64,000 nt of DNA from Acinetobacter brisouioides (GCF_004331075.1 NZ_SJNX01000001.1:457809-521808); one strand, 5' to 3'; counted from the first letter of the stretch, positions 19,090-28,134 are shown. Translations and numbers: made by a program. The notes: generated from the sequence alone by a model not told the origin.

Positions 19090-19914
19090 ATGGAAGAAAT
19101 AGAGCAAAAACCAACCAAAACGCTGCAAAACCCAGAAAATAAAAAAATAATTCGCCATGAAGATTTTATTGCAGGCATGGGCAAAGGACTGGCAATTTTA
19201 GAAAGTTTCGGGAATGATCGGCATCGTTTAAATATCTCTATGGCAGCAGAACGTACAGGTTTGACTCGCGCTGCTGCACGTCGGCATTTACTGACCTTAG
19301 AGTATTTGGGCTATTTAGAATATGATGGTCATTATTTTTATTTGGCTCCAAAAATTTTAAAATTTTCAGGCGCTTATTTAAGTGGCGCACCATTACCAAA
19401 AATTTCACAGCCATTGCTTAATCTGCTGACCAACCAAACTTCTTTAATCTTTTCAGTCATGGTACTCGATGGTTACGAAGCGATTACCGTTGCCCGTAGT
19501 GCGGCACACCAGCAAACTGACCGAGTCAATCCGTATGGCTTACATTTGGGAAATCGCTTGCCCGCCCATGCAACCTCTGCAGGTAAAATCTTACTGGCAC
19601 ATTTGGAACCAGAGCAGCAACTTGAGTGGCTAGAAAAATATCCCCTCAAGCGTTTAACCAAATATACATGTGTCGATAATGCTGAATTTTTGCAATTACT
19701 AAGAGAGTTAAAAGAACAGGACTGGTGCTACTCCTGTGAAGAACATGAGTTGGGCGTACATGCCTTGGCTGTTCCCATTTATAATGGCAACTCCAAAGCC
19801 GTTGCCGCACTCAATATTGTGTCACCGACCATGCGTACAACACGCGAGTATCTGATTCAGCATATTTTACCGTTGTTGCAAGAAACCGCACGGGAACTCC
19901 GCAATGTACTTTAA
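19090..19914 (+). CDS. pcaU: IclR-family regulator of the pca-qui operon
   Basis: 274 residues. An N-terminal winged helix-turn-helix (about residues 35-90, with SMAAERTGLTRAAARRHLLTLEYLGYL) precedes an IclR effector domain with RVNPYGLHLGNRLPAHATSAGKILLA and VHALAVPIYNGNSKAVAALN. PcaU responds to protocatechuate and activates pcaI-quiA. It is divergent from pcaI. The operator lies 63 bp before its start and a good terminator follows at 20026-20053. Confidence 0.94.
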   Translation: MEEIEQKPTKTLQNPENKKIIRHEDFIAGMGKGLAILESFGNDRHRLNISMAAERTGLTRAAARRHLLTLEYLGYLEYDGHYFYLAPKILKFSGAYLSGAPLPKISQPLLNLLTNQTSLIFSVMVLDGYEAITVARSAAHQQTDRVNPYGLHLGNRLPAHATSAGKILLAHLEPEQQLEWLEKYPLKRLTKYTCVDNAEFLQLLRELKEQDWCYSCEEHELGVHALAVPIYNGNSKAVAALNIVSPTMRTTREYLIQHILPLLQETARELRNVL

Positions 19915-20025
19915 GTACATTGATATCTGGCTATTCGATCCATCCCACACTATTTTTGACTCCGTGGGTCTAGATAGAACCCTGCAAATTTAGCCATATC
20001 TTCACAATCAACTCCCCAAAACATC

Positions 20026-20053
20026 CCTGTTGCACTCGCAACAGGCATTTTTT
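20026..20053 (+). terminator. Rho-independent terminator after pcaU
   Basis: Stem CCTGTTGC (20026-20033) / GCAACAGG (20038-20045), loop ACTC, then CA and T6. It lies about 110 nt after the pcaU stop. Confidence 0.85.
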
Positions 20054-20086
20054 GCTTACTTATAGACAGGTTTATTTTTATAAATT

Positions 20087-20306
20087 TACTTTTTTATTCT
20101 AAATAATGTACTTTTTAATAAAAATAAGTTTACTTTTTTATAATTTAAAACTTACTTTTTTACATTAATACATTTACTTTTTAAATCATTTAAATTTACT
20201 TTTCTATATTAATAACTTTACTTTTTAAATCATTTAAATTTACTTTTTTATAATTTAAAACTTACTTTTTTATAATTTAAAACTTACTTTTTTATTAAAA
20301 ATAATA
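20087..20306. repeat. Ten-copy, exact 22-bp-period AT-rich tandem array
   Basis: TACTTTT (T or C next) starts at 20087, 20109, 20131, 20153, 20175, 20197, 20219, 20241, 20263 and 20285, always 22 bp apart. Copies 3, 8 and 9 are identical to each other; copies 5 and 7 are identical. The others share the TACTTTT core but vary in the 14-bp linker. The + strand has only two G in 220 bp. Each unit carries a T-tract in phase at about two helical turns, so the region should be intrinsically curved. It begins 33 bp after the pcaU terminator and ends 45 bp from the stop of the orphan IS630-type ORF. Confidence 0.9.
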
Positions 20307-20351
20307 AACGTTTTTAGTTTTTTAAATATCCTATTTCATCACAATTTATAT

Positions 20352-20711
20352 TCATGCATAAAACCGACCACGACGACGACGCAAGCCTAAAACATGAATT
20401 GCCCGCACTAAAACAGCATACGAAACGCTATAGCCAAACTCTTTTTCAAACTGTGGAATTAAATCACTAATATTTTGAAATTTATTATTTTTTATAAAGT
20501 TTTGGAAAGCTTCCCAGTCTTGAATATGTGCGGGTGCTCCCCGTTTTTTACTTGGTTTAGGTTGCAGGCTTCCTGTCTCTTCCTCAAGCTTGATCCATGC
20601 ATCCAGAGTGACTCTAGAGATATTAAACTGTTTACATACAGCTACTTTATAATCAGTTTTCTTATAAGCATCCAAGGCAGCTTTTCTGATTTCAATTGAA
20701 TATTTCGGCAT
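20352..20711 (-). CDS. Orphan IS630-type helix-turn-helix protein (OrfA-like, no DDE partner)
   Basis: 119 residues starting MPKYSIEIRKAALDAYKK. The N-terminal helix-turn-helix (YKVAVCKQFNISRVTLDAWIK) and a second winged-helix-like region (FEKEFGYSVSYAVLVRAIHVLG) correspond to the DNA-binding half of IS630/Tc1-type transposases. The protein ends in RRRRGRF. No catalytic DDE frame follows on either strand. SD-like GAGAG lies 7 nt before the ATG at 20711; a longer frame opens at 20756. It may be a transposase remnant or a retained DNA-binding protein. The 22-bp array begins just past its 3' end. Confidence 0.7.
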   Translation of the reverse strand: MPKYSIEIRKAALDAYKKTDYKVAVCKQFNISRVTLDAWIKLEEETGSLQPKPSKKRGAPAHIQDWEAFQNFIKNNKFQNISDLIPQFEKEFGYSVSYAVLVRAIHVLGLRRRRGRFYA

Positions 20712-20814
20712 ATTAACTCTCTCAAAAAAAATATTAATGGCACACTTTATGCACAAATAAAAATATGTTTATATATTTCCCTACAGGGATTATTATTGTT
20801 ACAAGGATTAGATT

Positions 20815-22146
20815 ATGCTGCAAGATGATATTCATTTAAAAAAGTTATCGCTATGGCAAGTGATTGTGGTCGGGGTTGCTTATATGACACCAATGACCGT
20901 GTTTGATACTTTCGGCATTGTTTCTGGAACAACCGAAGGACATGTACCTCTAGCCTATTTGTTTGCATTGGTTGCCATGCTACTCACCGCTTTTAGCTAT
21001 GCTCGCTTTAGCCGTGTATCTGAAAAGCCAGGCTCAGCTTATACCTACACAGCGGAAAGCTGTGGTTCATCTCTAGGTTTTTTTGTCGGATGGTGTGCTC
21101 TTTTAGACTACATTTTGTTACCACTGATCAATGCTTTACTCTGTGGTATTTATCTGGAAGCAATTTTACCAGGTGTCCCTTACTGGGCATGGGTGCTGAT
21201 TGCCGCTAGTGTGGTTACTTTTATTAACCTTTTTAAAGTCAACTTGTTAGCTAACTTAAGCTTAATCTTTGTACTCGCACCTGTACTGTTAATGGTGTTC
21301 TTTGTTTACTTGGTCATTCATGGCGTGAGTAGCACTCAAGGCTCTGAACATGTTTTAACCCTTGCGCCACTGTTTCATGGAAATACTCATCTACTGCCTC
21401 TTGTTGCTGGGGCATCCATTTTGTGTTTTTCATTCTTGGGGTTTGATGCCGTTACAACACTGTCCCATGAAACCAAAGATCCTAAACGCAATATTCCACG
21501 TGCCGTAATATTAACAACACTGATTGGCGGTGTGATTTTCTTTACCGCAGCGTGGTTTATCCAACTGTATTTCCCAACCAATGCACAATTTAAACACCCT
21601 GATGAAGCACTCCCTGAAATTGTACTGTATGTGGGTGGTGCACTATTTCAATCTGTGTTCCTAACCGGGCAAATCATGAATACTGTTGCTTCTGGCTTAG
21701 CCAGTCATGCCAGCGCTTCACGCCTAATTTACATTATGGGTCGTGATGGTATTTTCCATAAAAAAACCTTCGGCAGTATTCACCCACGCTTTGGAACACC
21801 GCTTTATGCGACCTTGTTTATTGGGCTTGTATCTTTAAGTGCAATTTTCCTTGATCTTGCTCAAGTGGTAAACCTGATTAGTTTTGGGGCTTTGGTTGCC
21901 TTTACTGCAGTTAATTTTTCAGTCTTTATGCAATTCTATGTGCGTAACAAGCAGCGCCAAGGACTAAAAAATAAATTTTTTAATGCCATACTCCCACTCA
22001 TTTCTGTTGCCGCCATTGTGTGCTTATGGATGAACCTTGAAAAATCTGCACTGAGTTTTGGTGGCATATGGCTTGGGGTTGGCATTATGTTCTTTATCTA
22101 TAAAAAAGCAAAAAAACAATCAATTGCGATTAGCAATGCTTATTAA
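20815..22146 (+). CDS. puuP: APC-family putrescine importer, PuuP-like
   Basis: 443 residues with about twelve membrane helices. The N-terminus LKKLSLWQVIVVGVAYMTPMTVFDTFGIVSG and PGSAYTYTAES closely follow PuuP, the H+/putrescine symporter, rather than amino-acid permeases in general. SD AAGGA lies 7 nt before the ATG. It is followed 21 bp later by a PuuB-like oxidase, which supports polyamine or gamma-glutamyl-amine use. Substrate is inferred. Confidence 0.8.
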   Translation: MLQDDIHLKKLSLWQVIVVGVAYMTPMTVFDTFGIVSGTTEGHVPLAYLFALVAMLLTAFSYARFSRVSEKPGSAYTYTAESCGSSLGFFVGWCALLDYILLPLINALLCGIYLEAILPGVPYWAWVLIAASVVTFINLFKVNLLANLSLIFVLAPVLLMVFFVYLVIHGVSSTQGSEHVLTLAPLFHGNTHLLPLVAGASILCFSFLGFDAVTTLSHETKDPKRNIPRAVILTTLIGGVIFFTAAWFIQLYFPTNAQFKHPDEALPEIVLYVGGALFQSVFLTGQIMNTVASGLASHASASRLIYIMGRDGIFHKKTFGSIHPRFGTPLYATLFIGLVSLSAIFLDLAQVVNLISFGALVAFTAVNFSVFMQFYVRNKQRQGLKNKFFNAILPLISVAAIVCLWMNLEKSALSFGGIWLGVGIMFFIYKKAKKQSIAISNAY

Positions 22147-22167
22147 TTCAATCAAGTGAGTATCAAA

Positions 22168-23586
22168 ATGCAAAAACTGGTTAAGAAACCTAACTTGCTG
22201 GAAGATGTTGAATTTAAAGTCAGTATCAACCAGTTGAACGACAAGGACTGGAACTGGGTTAACCCTAATAAGGTGCAAATTGAGAGTCCAGCCAACTACT
22301 ACGAAAGCTCTTTGGCTGAATGGCAGACCTTCGATGCACTCAATAGCAATACAGAATGTGATGTTGTCGTGATTGGTGCTGGGCTTTTGGGCTCATCGAC
22401 TGCACTGCATCTGGCGGAACAAGGTGTTGAAACTATTCTGCTCGATAAAGACCGTATTGGCAGTGCTGCTTCTGGGCGCAATGGCGGGCAGCTCACTCCT
22501 GGGCTTGCACGCTGGGAAGCAGAGGAAATGATTGAACACTTTAGCCATGAAGATGCCAAGCGCCTCTGGAACTTCACTTCTGTTGAAGCCATGCAATTGA
22601 TTGACAATATTGCTGCCAAATACCAGCTAAATTTACAGCGCAAACGCGGCCATATTACCGCAGCTGTGCATGAAGGGCATTTGGTTGCCTTAACGCAAGG
22701 CTCAGATGCACGCAAATATTTAGGTGAAAATCACACTCATGTTGTCGGAAAACACGAGCTATTCGACCATATCAAATCAGACAGTTATTTTGGTGGGCTA
22801 ATTGACCGTTTAGGTGGGCACATTCATCCGTTAGCGCTCAATCGAGGAATTGCTTACGGCTTCTTGCAAAATGGTGGCACCATCTACGAATGTACCGAAG
22901 TGACTGAAATTGAAGAACGTGATGACGGCATTTATGTGCATACAGCTCATGGTACGATCAAGGCACGTAAAAGTGTCGTGATTGGGGTGCATCATGCATC
23001 TTTCAAATTATTACCGCAGCATAATCAAACCACGATTCCTTTTTATACCTATGTCTGCACCACCGCACCGCTCGAAATTGATTTAAGTGAACTATTACCA
23101 AGTGATCATCCTGTGTATGACACCCAGTTCCAAATTGACTACTATCGCGGAGTCAGCAAAAACCGTCTGCTCTTTGGAGGGCAAGGTACAGGAAGTTGCT
23201 GGAGCCCAGAAAAAACCTACCAATACTTGCTAGGACGCATTAACAGCGTTTTTCCGCAGCTTAAACAGGTTGAACTCGACTTTGTCTGGAGTGGTACAAC
23301 TGACTTAACTGTAAATGGAGCAACCGACTGTCGTAAATTTGGCAATAAATTCCCAATTTATGCAGTACACGGCTGGAGTGGTCATGGTGTTGCACAAACA
23401 GTTCGAATTGGTAAAGCCATTGCCGATGATTTTGTTGGACAAGCTCAAGATTTTGAAATGCTCACTCAAATTCAACATAAAGACATTACCTTTGGCCGAG
23501 CATTAGCACCATTGGTGATTCCTGTAGCAAAAGGTGCTTATGGTTTAGGTGCCATGATGAACCCTGGCAAGATGGTTTCTTTCTAA
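22168..23586 (+). CDS. puuB: FAD-dependent amine oxidoreductase, PuuB-like
   Basis: 472 residues of the DAO family. The dinucleotide fold VVVIGAGLLGSSTALHLAE starts near residue 70, followed by GSAASGRNGGQLTPGL, and the C-terminal FAD loop is HGWSGHGVAQTVRIGKAIA. The best-known relative in this context is PuuB, gamma-glutamylputrescine oxidase. A GTG at 22156 opens the frame, but GTGAG at 22156-22160 serves better as ribosome site for the ATG at 22168. No PuuA, PuuC or PuuD lies nearby, so the true substrate is uncertain. Confidence 0.75.
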   Translation: MQKLVKKPNLLEDVEFKVSINQLNDKDWNWVNPNKVQIESPANYYESSLAEWQTFDALNSNTECDVVVIGAGLLGSSTALHLAEQGVETILLDKDRIGSAASGRNGGQLTPGLARWEAEEMIEHFSHEDAKRLWNFTSVEAMQLIDNIAAKYQLNLQRKRGHITAAVHEGHLVALTQGSDARKYLGENHTHVVGKHELFDHIKSDSYFGGLIDRLGGHIHPLALNRGIAYGFLQNGGTIYECTEVTEIEERDDGIYVHTAHGTIKARKSVVIGVHHASFKLLPQHNQTTIPFYTYVCTTAPLEIDLSELLPSDHPVYDTQFQIDYYRGVSKNRLLFGGQGTGSCWSPEKTYQYLLGRINSVFPQLKQVELDFVWSGTTDLTVNGATDCRKFGNKFPIYAVHGWSGHGVAQTVRIGKAIADDFVGQAQDFEMLTQIQHKDITFGRALAPLVIPVAKGAYGLGAMMNPGKMVSF

Positions 23587-23613
23587 TTGTAAGTATCCTG
23601 TTTTATTTATAAT

Positions 23614-23641
23614 AAAAAAGCCGCTTAAGAGCGGCTTTTTT
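23614..23641. terminator. Bidirectional terminator between puuB-like gene and acpP
   Basis: Stem GCCGCT (23620-23625) / AGCGGC (23630-23635), loop TAAG, with A6 before and T6 after. It can serve the rightward oxidase transcript and the leftward acpP transcript. Confidence 0.92.
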
Positions 23642-23655
23642 ATATCTACAACTTA

Positions 23656-23892
23656 TTAACCAAGTTTTTTAGTAACATAGTCAATTGCAGATTGAACAGT
23701 TGTGATTTCGTTTGAATCTTCATCAGGAATAGTGATGTCGAAGTCATTTTCGAAAGACATAACAAGTTCAACGAGATCTAAAGAATCCGCACCCAAATCA
23801 TCTGTGAAAGATGCTTCGTTTTTGATTTCTTCAGCACGTAAACCTAATTGTTCAGCGACTGCTTGCTTTACACGTTGTTCGATATCGCTCAC
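23656..23892 (-). CDS. acpP: Acyl carrier protein
   Basis: 78 residues. The phosphopantetheine serine lies in [13 protein letters not shown]. The acidic four-helix ACP carries the growing acyl chain in fatty acid synthesis. The frame is open to an ATG at 23907, but the correct start is the GTG at 23892: GGAG lies 7 nt before it, the upstream ATG is within the ribosome site, and SDIEQRVKQ is the family N-terminus. It is downstream of fabD-fabG. Confidence 0.97.
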   Translation of the reverse strand: MSDIEQRVKQAVAEQLGLRAEEIKNEASFTDDLGADSLDLVELVMSFENDFDITIPDEDSNEITTVQSAIDYVTKKLG

Positions 23893-23983
23893 AGGAATTC
23901 TCCTCATTTCATTGCGTATGGCGTTTTTTAATGCCGTTAGTTTAATTGAATATAAAAAATTTTAAAAGTTTAATAGCTTAGGA

Positions 23984-24718
23984 TTAAGCCATGTATAACC
24001 CACCATTTACATGTAACACAGTACCTGTAATGTAACTGGATTTTTCACCCGCAAGGAAGCTGACCGCATTTGCGATGTCTTGAGGTTCGCCTAGACGACC
24101 AAGTGCAACTTGCTCACTCATTTTCTTACGAATTTCTTCACTCAACTGGTCAGTCATTTCAGTTGCAATAAAGCCTGGCGCAACACAGTTCACCGTAATT
24201 TGACGGCTACCCATTTCTTTAGCTAGGCTACGACTGAATGCCTCAATCCCTGCTTTAGCAGCAGAGTAGTTGGCTTGACCAGGGTTTGCAAAATGTGCAA
24301 CCACTGAACTAATATTGATAATGCGACCAAAACGTGCACGGGTCATTCCCTTCAATACACGTTTAGATAAACGATAAACAGCTTTCAGATGGATGTTTAA
24401 AATATCATCCCAGTCATCTTCTGACATACGCAATAATAAGTTATCACGAGTAATGCCAGCATTATTGACCAATACAAGCACTGAACCATATTTTTGTTCA
24501 ATATCTGAAACCAATTGGTCAATTGCTTCAGCATTGCGCACATCAAGCACAGCACCTGCACCATTTTCGGCAAATTGCTGAGTTAATTTTTCTGCGCCAG
24601 CTTCAGAAGTCGCTGTACCTACCACAAAAAAACCATCTTGGATGAGTTGTTGAGCAATCGCAGCACCAATACCACGGCTCGCGCCTGTAACTAATGCGAC
24701 TTTTCGTTCTTGTGTCAT
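23984..24718 (-). CDS. fabG: 3-Oxoacyl-ACP reductase
   Basis: 244 residues, short-chain dehydrogenase. The NADPH loop is TGASRGIG, NNAGITRDNL follows, and the catalytic triad comes from INISSVVAHF (Ser) and YSAAKAG (Tyr and Lys). It reduces beta-ketoacyl-ACP. Its start overlaps the fabD stop by 4 bases (ATGA), so it is coupled to fabD. Confidence 0.97.
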   Translation of the reverse strand: MTQERKVALVTGASRGIGAAIAQQLIQDGFFVVGTATSEAGAEKLTQQFAENGAGAVLDVRNAEAIDQLVSDIEQKYGSVLVLVNNAGITRDNLLLRMSEDDWDDILNIHLKAVYRLSKRVLKGMTRARFGRIINISSVVAHFANPGQANYSAAKAGIEAFSRSLAKEMGSRQITVNCVAPGFIATEMTDQLSEEIRKKMSEQVALGRLGEPQDIANAVSFLAGEKSSYITGTVLHVNGGLYMA

Positions 24719-25701
24719 GCAATTTTTCCTTCAGCCACTAAAACAGCATTTAGGGCATCTTCAATGCGACTCTTACTATCAATCGCAAATGTTTTTTCAA
24801 TGTTTGGTAAACGTTTTGCCAAATTGCTCAATACTGTACCTGGACCACATTCAACAATATAACCAATACCTTGATCTTGTAGATATTGCATGGTCTTCGT
24901 CCATTGTACAGACTGGTACAATTGTGCAGTTAAAGCTTGACGTAGCTGAGCAACATCAGTCGCTGCCTGAGCATTTACATTTTGTATTACAGGAATACGT
25001 GGTAGCTCAATGGCAGTTTGTTCCAAAGCCTGTGCAAATTGCTCAGCAGCCGGTTTCATCAATGAACAATGCGATGGCACAGACACAGGTAATGCAATTG
25101 CCTTGCCATTTTGGGCTTTCGCTTCTGCCATAACTGTTTGTACAAGCGCTGTTGTGCCTGCAATTACGACCTGACCCTGTGAATTATAGTTAGCCGCTTC
25201 AACTGACCCCTCAGCATTAGCACTAACTTGTTGGCAAAGTGCAACGACTTGGTCATCAGCCAAACCCAAGATCGCAGCCATGGCACCCTGACCTTGAGGC
25301 ACTGCTGTTTGCATCAATTTACCGCGTAAATTGACCAATTTCACTGCATCTGCCAAGCTCATCGCTTCAGCCGCAACCAAGGCACTATATTCGCCTAGCG
25401 AGTGACCTGCCAAATATTTAGGCGCAACACCACCCAAATCCAACCAAGTACGCCATAACGCAACACTTGCAGTTAACAATACAGGTTGAGTATTTTCTGT
25501 TTGATCTAACCCTTCGCCTGTTTGGGCAATCTGCCACAAATCAAAACCTAATGCTTCAGAAGCTTCTGCAAAAGTGTTCTGAACACCACTAAACTGCTCT
25601 GCAATTTCGGCGAGCATGCCGACTTTTTGTGAGCCTTGACCAGGAAACACAAATGCAGTTTTAGTTGCTTGAACTACTTGATCGAGTCGTTTAGCAGACA
25701 T
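24715..25701 (-). CDS. fabD: Malonyl-CoA:ACP transacylase
   Basis: 328 residues. FVFPGQGSQKVGML lies at the N-terminus and the active-site serine in AGHSLGEYSALVAA; a conserved histidine lies in VPSHCSLMKPAA. It loads malonate onto ACP. The frame extends upstream to 25752, but AAAGGA 7 nt before the ATG at 25701 and the family start MSAKRLDQ fix the start. The usual plsX-fabH pair between rpmF and fabD is missing here. Confidence 0.96.
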   Translation of the reverse strand: MSAKRLDQVVQATKTAFVFPGQGSQKVGMLAEIAEQFSGVQNTFAEASEALGFDLWQIAQTGEGLDQTENTQPVLLTASVALWRTWLDLGGVAPKYLAGHSLGEYSALVAAEAMSLADAVKLVNLRGKLMQTAVPQGQGAMAAILGLADDQVVALCQQVSANAEGSVEAANYNSQGQVVIAGTTALVQTVMAEAKAQNGKAIALPVSVPSHCSLMKPAAEQFAQALEQTAIELPRIPVIQNVNAQAATDVAQLRQALTAQLYQSVQWTKTMQYLQDQGIGYIVECGPGTVLSNLAKRLPNIEKTFAIDSKSRIEDALNAVLVAEGKIA

Positions 25702-25796
25702 ATAAGAATCCTTTTTTGTCTTCTCTTGAAGTTCGGTAATGCAATTTAACATTAAATTTCACGATTTTTAATTGCCAAATACAACATTTCATTCAA

Positions 25797-25826
25797 TAAA
25801 AAAAGGGAGCTTGCGCTCCCCTTTTT
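25797..25826. terminator. Terminator between rpmF and fabD
   Basis: Stem GGGAGC (25805-25810) / GCTCCC (25815-25820), loop TTGC, A run before and T5 after. It works in both directions. For the leftward rpmF transcript it gives a T run after the stem and so separates yceD-rpmF from fabD-fabG-acpP. Confidence 0.9.
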
Positions 25827-25856
25827 GTCACTAAGCCAAGGCTTAATGCAAACCGA

Positions 25857-26039
25857 TTATTCAGCAGATACTTTAGCGAATAATTGGCGACCACGGTATA
25901 AACCGTCTTTAGTTACGTGGTGACGACGATGAGTTTCACCAGTAGCTTGGTCTACAGTTAATGCATTCTCGGTTAAAGCGTCATGTGAACGGCGCATGTC
26001 ACGGCGAGAGCGACTTTTACGGTTTTGCTGAACAGCCAT
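25857..26039 (-). CDS. rpmF: 50S ribosomal protein L32
   Basis: 60 residues, the normal length. [20 protein letters not shown] is the classic basic N-terminus, and the second half has [20 protein letters not shown]. The zinc cysteines seen in some L32 are absent, as in other gammaproteobacteria. It lies downstream of yceD in the usual pair. Confidence 0.98.
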   Translation of the reverse strand: MAVQQNRKSRSRRDMRRSHDALTENALTVDQATGETHRRHHVTKDGLYRGRQLFAKVSAE

Positions 26040-26116
26040 GATGGCTCCTTACAGAAATCGAAAAAATGGATCAGAACAAATTCAGTTGCCTTGACTGGAA
26101 AGTATAACATACTTTA

Positions 26117-26674
26117 TCAGTTAAGTTTACCCTTCAAACTTGCTAATACGTCAAACGGGTTGTCCCGTTTTTCTTCAACAACGTCCTGCACGGTCGGTCG
26201 GTGCTTATGCTCACAAACTGTATGTTTAGGAGACAATGGCACCAACAATAACAATTCATCTTCAAGTAAAGAAAGTAAATCAACAGTAGCAGGTTGATCA
26301 ATCGACCCTTTTGTTGACGACTCACTTTCACCCAAAACGATGAAATCAGCATCCTCATCCAAGCGCTCTATCAGTGACTCATCATCGATTAGTGCTAAAT
26401 GAACGTCTAAAACTAAATCAACCCCAACAGTATCCAAACAACGCTGGCATTCCATTGGAAGTTGGGTCTCAACGTGTGCACTCAACCAAACTATTCGGTG
26501 ATATGCATCCATTGATAGTTTACAGTCTACTTGAACCCATTGATTTTCAATCGATCCAGTGGATTCACGAGCGATTCGAACAAAGCTTGACAGGGGCAGT
26601 TTTCCTGACCATGTATAGCCTTGTTCAGCCCATTTAAACGGCTCAATTTTTGCCGGAAAGGTATTTGCTGACAT
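26117..26674 (-). CDS. yceD: YceD/DUF177 23S rRNA accumulation protein
   Basis: 185 residues. The conserved CQRCLD motif lies near residue 79, and the C-terminal part (DLLSLLEDELLLLVPLSPKH, followed by C and H residues) is typical of DUF177. The family is needed for 23S rRNA accumulation and is almost always paired with rpmF, as here (77-bp gap). Confidence 0.93.
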   Translation of the reverse strand: MSANTFPAKIEPFKWAEQGYTWSGKLPLSSFVRIARESTGSIENQWVQVDCKLSMDAYHRIVWLSAHVETQLPMECQRCLDTVGVDLVLDVHLALIDDESLIERLDEDADFIVLGESESSTKGSIDQPATVDLLSLLEDELLLLVPLSPKHTVCEHKHRPTVQDVVEEKRDNPFDVLASLKGKLN

Positions 26675-26769
26675 AATTAAGGCGACAATTCTACAAATTC
26701 ATCTGAACTCTGTCAAAGTTTAAGATACAATTTTGCACTTTGAAACAGAACTATCGGGTAAATTAAGTT

Positions 26770-27432
26770 ATGCATTTGTTGCAGCCGCAACCTAAAGTTA
26801 ACACGTCATCACTTGTTCACACCCTGCCTAACTTGGATTTCACTTTGTCTTTAGACCAAGTACAACGCTTGGCATGGTCAACATGTCAGAGTGAGGCATC
26901 GCAAGTAGATTGGCTTATATTACACTTTAATCAGTGGTTTTCCCATCACAATGTGATTTTATTCAAGGGCGAGAACGAACCCGAATATTTTCCTGCAACA
27001 GACCACGAACCTGCAAAAATCCAGTTTGCGCATGGTTTTTTCAATAGTGCATTACATGAAATCAGCCACTGGACAATTGCGGGAGCAAAACGCCGCCTGC
27101 TCGCAGACCTTGGTTATTGGTATGCACCCGATGGGCGTACACAAGAACAGCAAAATTTATTTGAACAAGTTGAAATTAAACCACAAGCGATTGAGTGGTT
27201 ATTTGCAGTTGCCTTTGGTCGGAAATTTCGTGTGTCTTTAGATAATCTCACTGGTGACGGCGGAGATGGAATTCGTTTTAAAGACAATGTATATGCACAA
27301 GTTCAGCATTACTTCTCTGGCGAAGCACGCCTGCCTTGTGATGCAGCACATTTTATTGCGTGTATCTGTTTATGCACGCGCAATGGCAAAAGTTTACATG
27401 CAGATGAGTTTTGTCGCGAAATGTTAGATTAA
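26770..27432 (+). CDS. epmC: Elongation factor P hydroxylase
   Basis: 220 residues. The core FAHGFFNSALHEISHWTIAG contains the metal-binding histidines of the EpmC/YfcM family, followed by LGYWYAPDGRTQEQQ and EIKPQAIEWLFAVAFG. EpmC hydroxylates the beta-lysylated lysine of EF-P. The N-terminus is about 40 residues longer than in the E. coli protein. It stands alone, divergent from yceD. Confidence 0.92.
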   Translation: MHLLQPQPKVNTSSLVHTLPNLDFTLSLDQVQRLAWSTCQSEASQVDWLILHFNQWFSHHNVILFKGENEPEYFPATDHEPAKIQFAHGFFNSALHEISHWTIAGAKRRLLADLGYWYAPDGRTQEQQNLFEQVEIKPQAIEWLFAVAFGRKFRVSLDNLTGDGGDGIRFKDNVYAQVQHYFSGEARLPCDAAHFIACICLCTRNGKSLHADEFCREMLD

Positions 27433-27516
27433 AAATTGTTTGATAATAAACAACATTGCACCCTTTTACGGAACCGTTTCATAATATAGCCATGCACAGC
27501 GCTTAGGAGAACAACA

Positions 27517-28134
27517 ATGTTGCATTTACGAATTCATCCTGAAAATCCACAACCCCGACTCATTCAACAGGCGGTTGAGCGTATTCGTGCTGGGGATGTT
27601 GTTGTTTATCCCACTGATGCTGCATATGCAATCGGTTGCCAAATCGGAAATAAAAGCGCGATGGAGCGGATTGCTCAAATTCGGAATCTGGGTGACAAAC
27701 ACCAATACGCGATTATCTGTAGCGATTTGTCTGACATTGCGACCTTTGCTAAAGTCGATAATGCCACCTATCGTTTACTTAAAGCGAATACTCCAGCAGT
27801 GACCACTTATATTTTACAGTCAACCAGCGAAGTTCCACGCCGATTGATGCACCCAAAGAAAAAAACCATTGGTTTACGTGTGCCAAGCAATCCGATCTGC
27901 CAGATGTTACTTAAAGAGCTTGGTGAACCTTTATTGACCAGTACACTCATTCTTCCTGGTCAAAGTGACCCGCTCGATGATCCTTATGACATTGAAATGC
28001 AACTCGGTAAACGCATTGATGTGTTTATTGATGGTGGTTTGGGTACACTGACCACAACCAGTGTTGTCGATTTATCAGGTGATTCGCCTGTTGTGATTCG
28101 TCATGGTGTCGGTGATGTCAGCATGTTTGAATAG
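27517..28134 (+). CDS. yciO: YciO-type Sua5/YrdC domain protein
   Basis: 205 residues. The Sua5/YrdC fold is shown by VVVYPTDAAYAIGCQIGNKSAMERI, PRRLMHPKKKTIGLRVPSNPI and VVDLSGDSPVVIRHGVGD. It matches YciO more closely than TsaC in length and in the KKKTIGLRVP block. TsaC makes threonylcarbamoyl-AMP for tRNA t6A; whether YciO has this role is unclear. It starts the yciO-scpA-scpB-rluB neighbourhood. Confidence 0.9.
   Translation: MLHLRIHPENPQPRLIQQAVERIRAGDVVVYPTDAAYAIGCQIGNKSAMERIAQIRNLGDKHQYAIICSDLSDIATFAKVDNATYRLLKANTPAVTTYILQSTSEVPRRLMHPKKKTIGLRVPSNPICQMLLKELGEPLLTSTLILPGQSDPLDDPYDIEMQLGKRIDVFIDGGLGTLTTTSVVDLSGDSPVVIRHGVGDVSMFE

Noticed and set aside
20087..20306. The regular repeat array as a CRISPR
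   Set aside because: The units are 22 bp in total with linkers that repeat among copies and are not unique spacers; there are no cas genes nearby.
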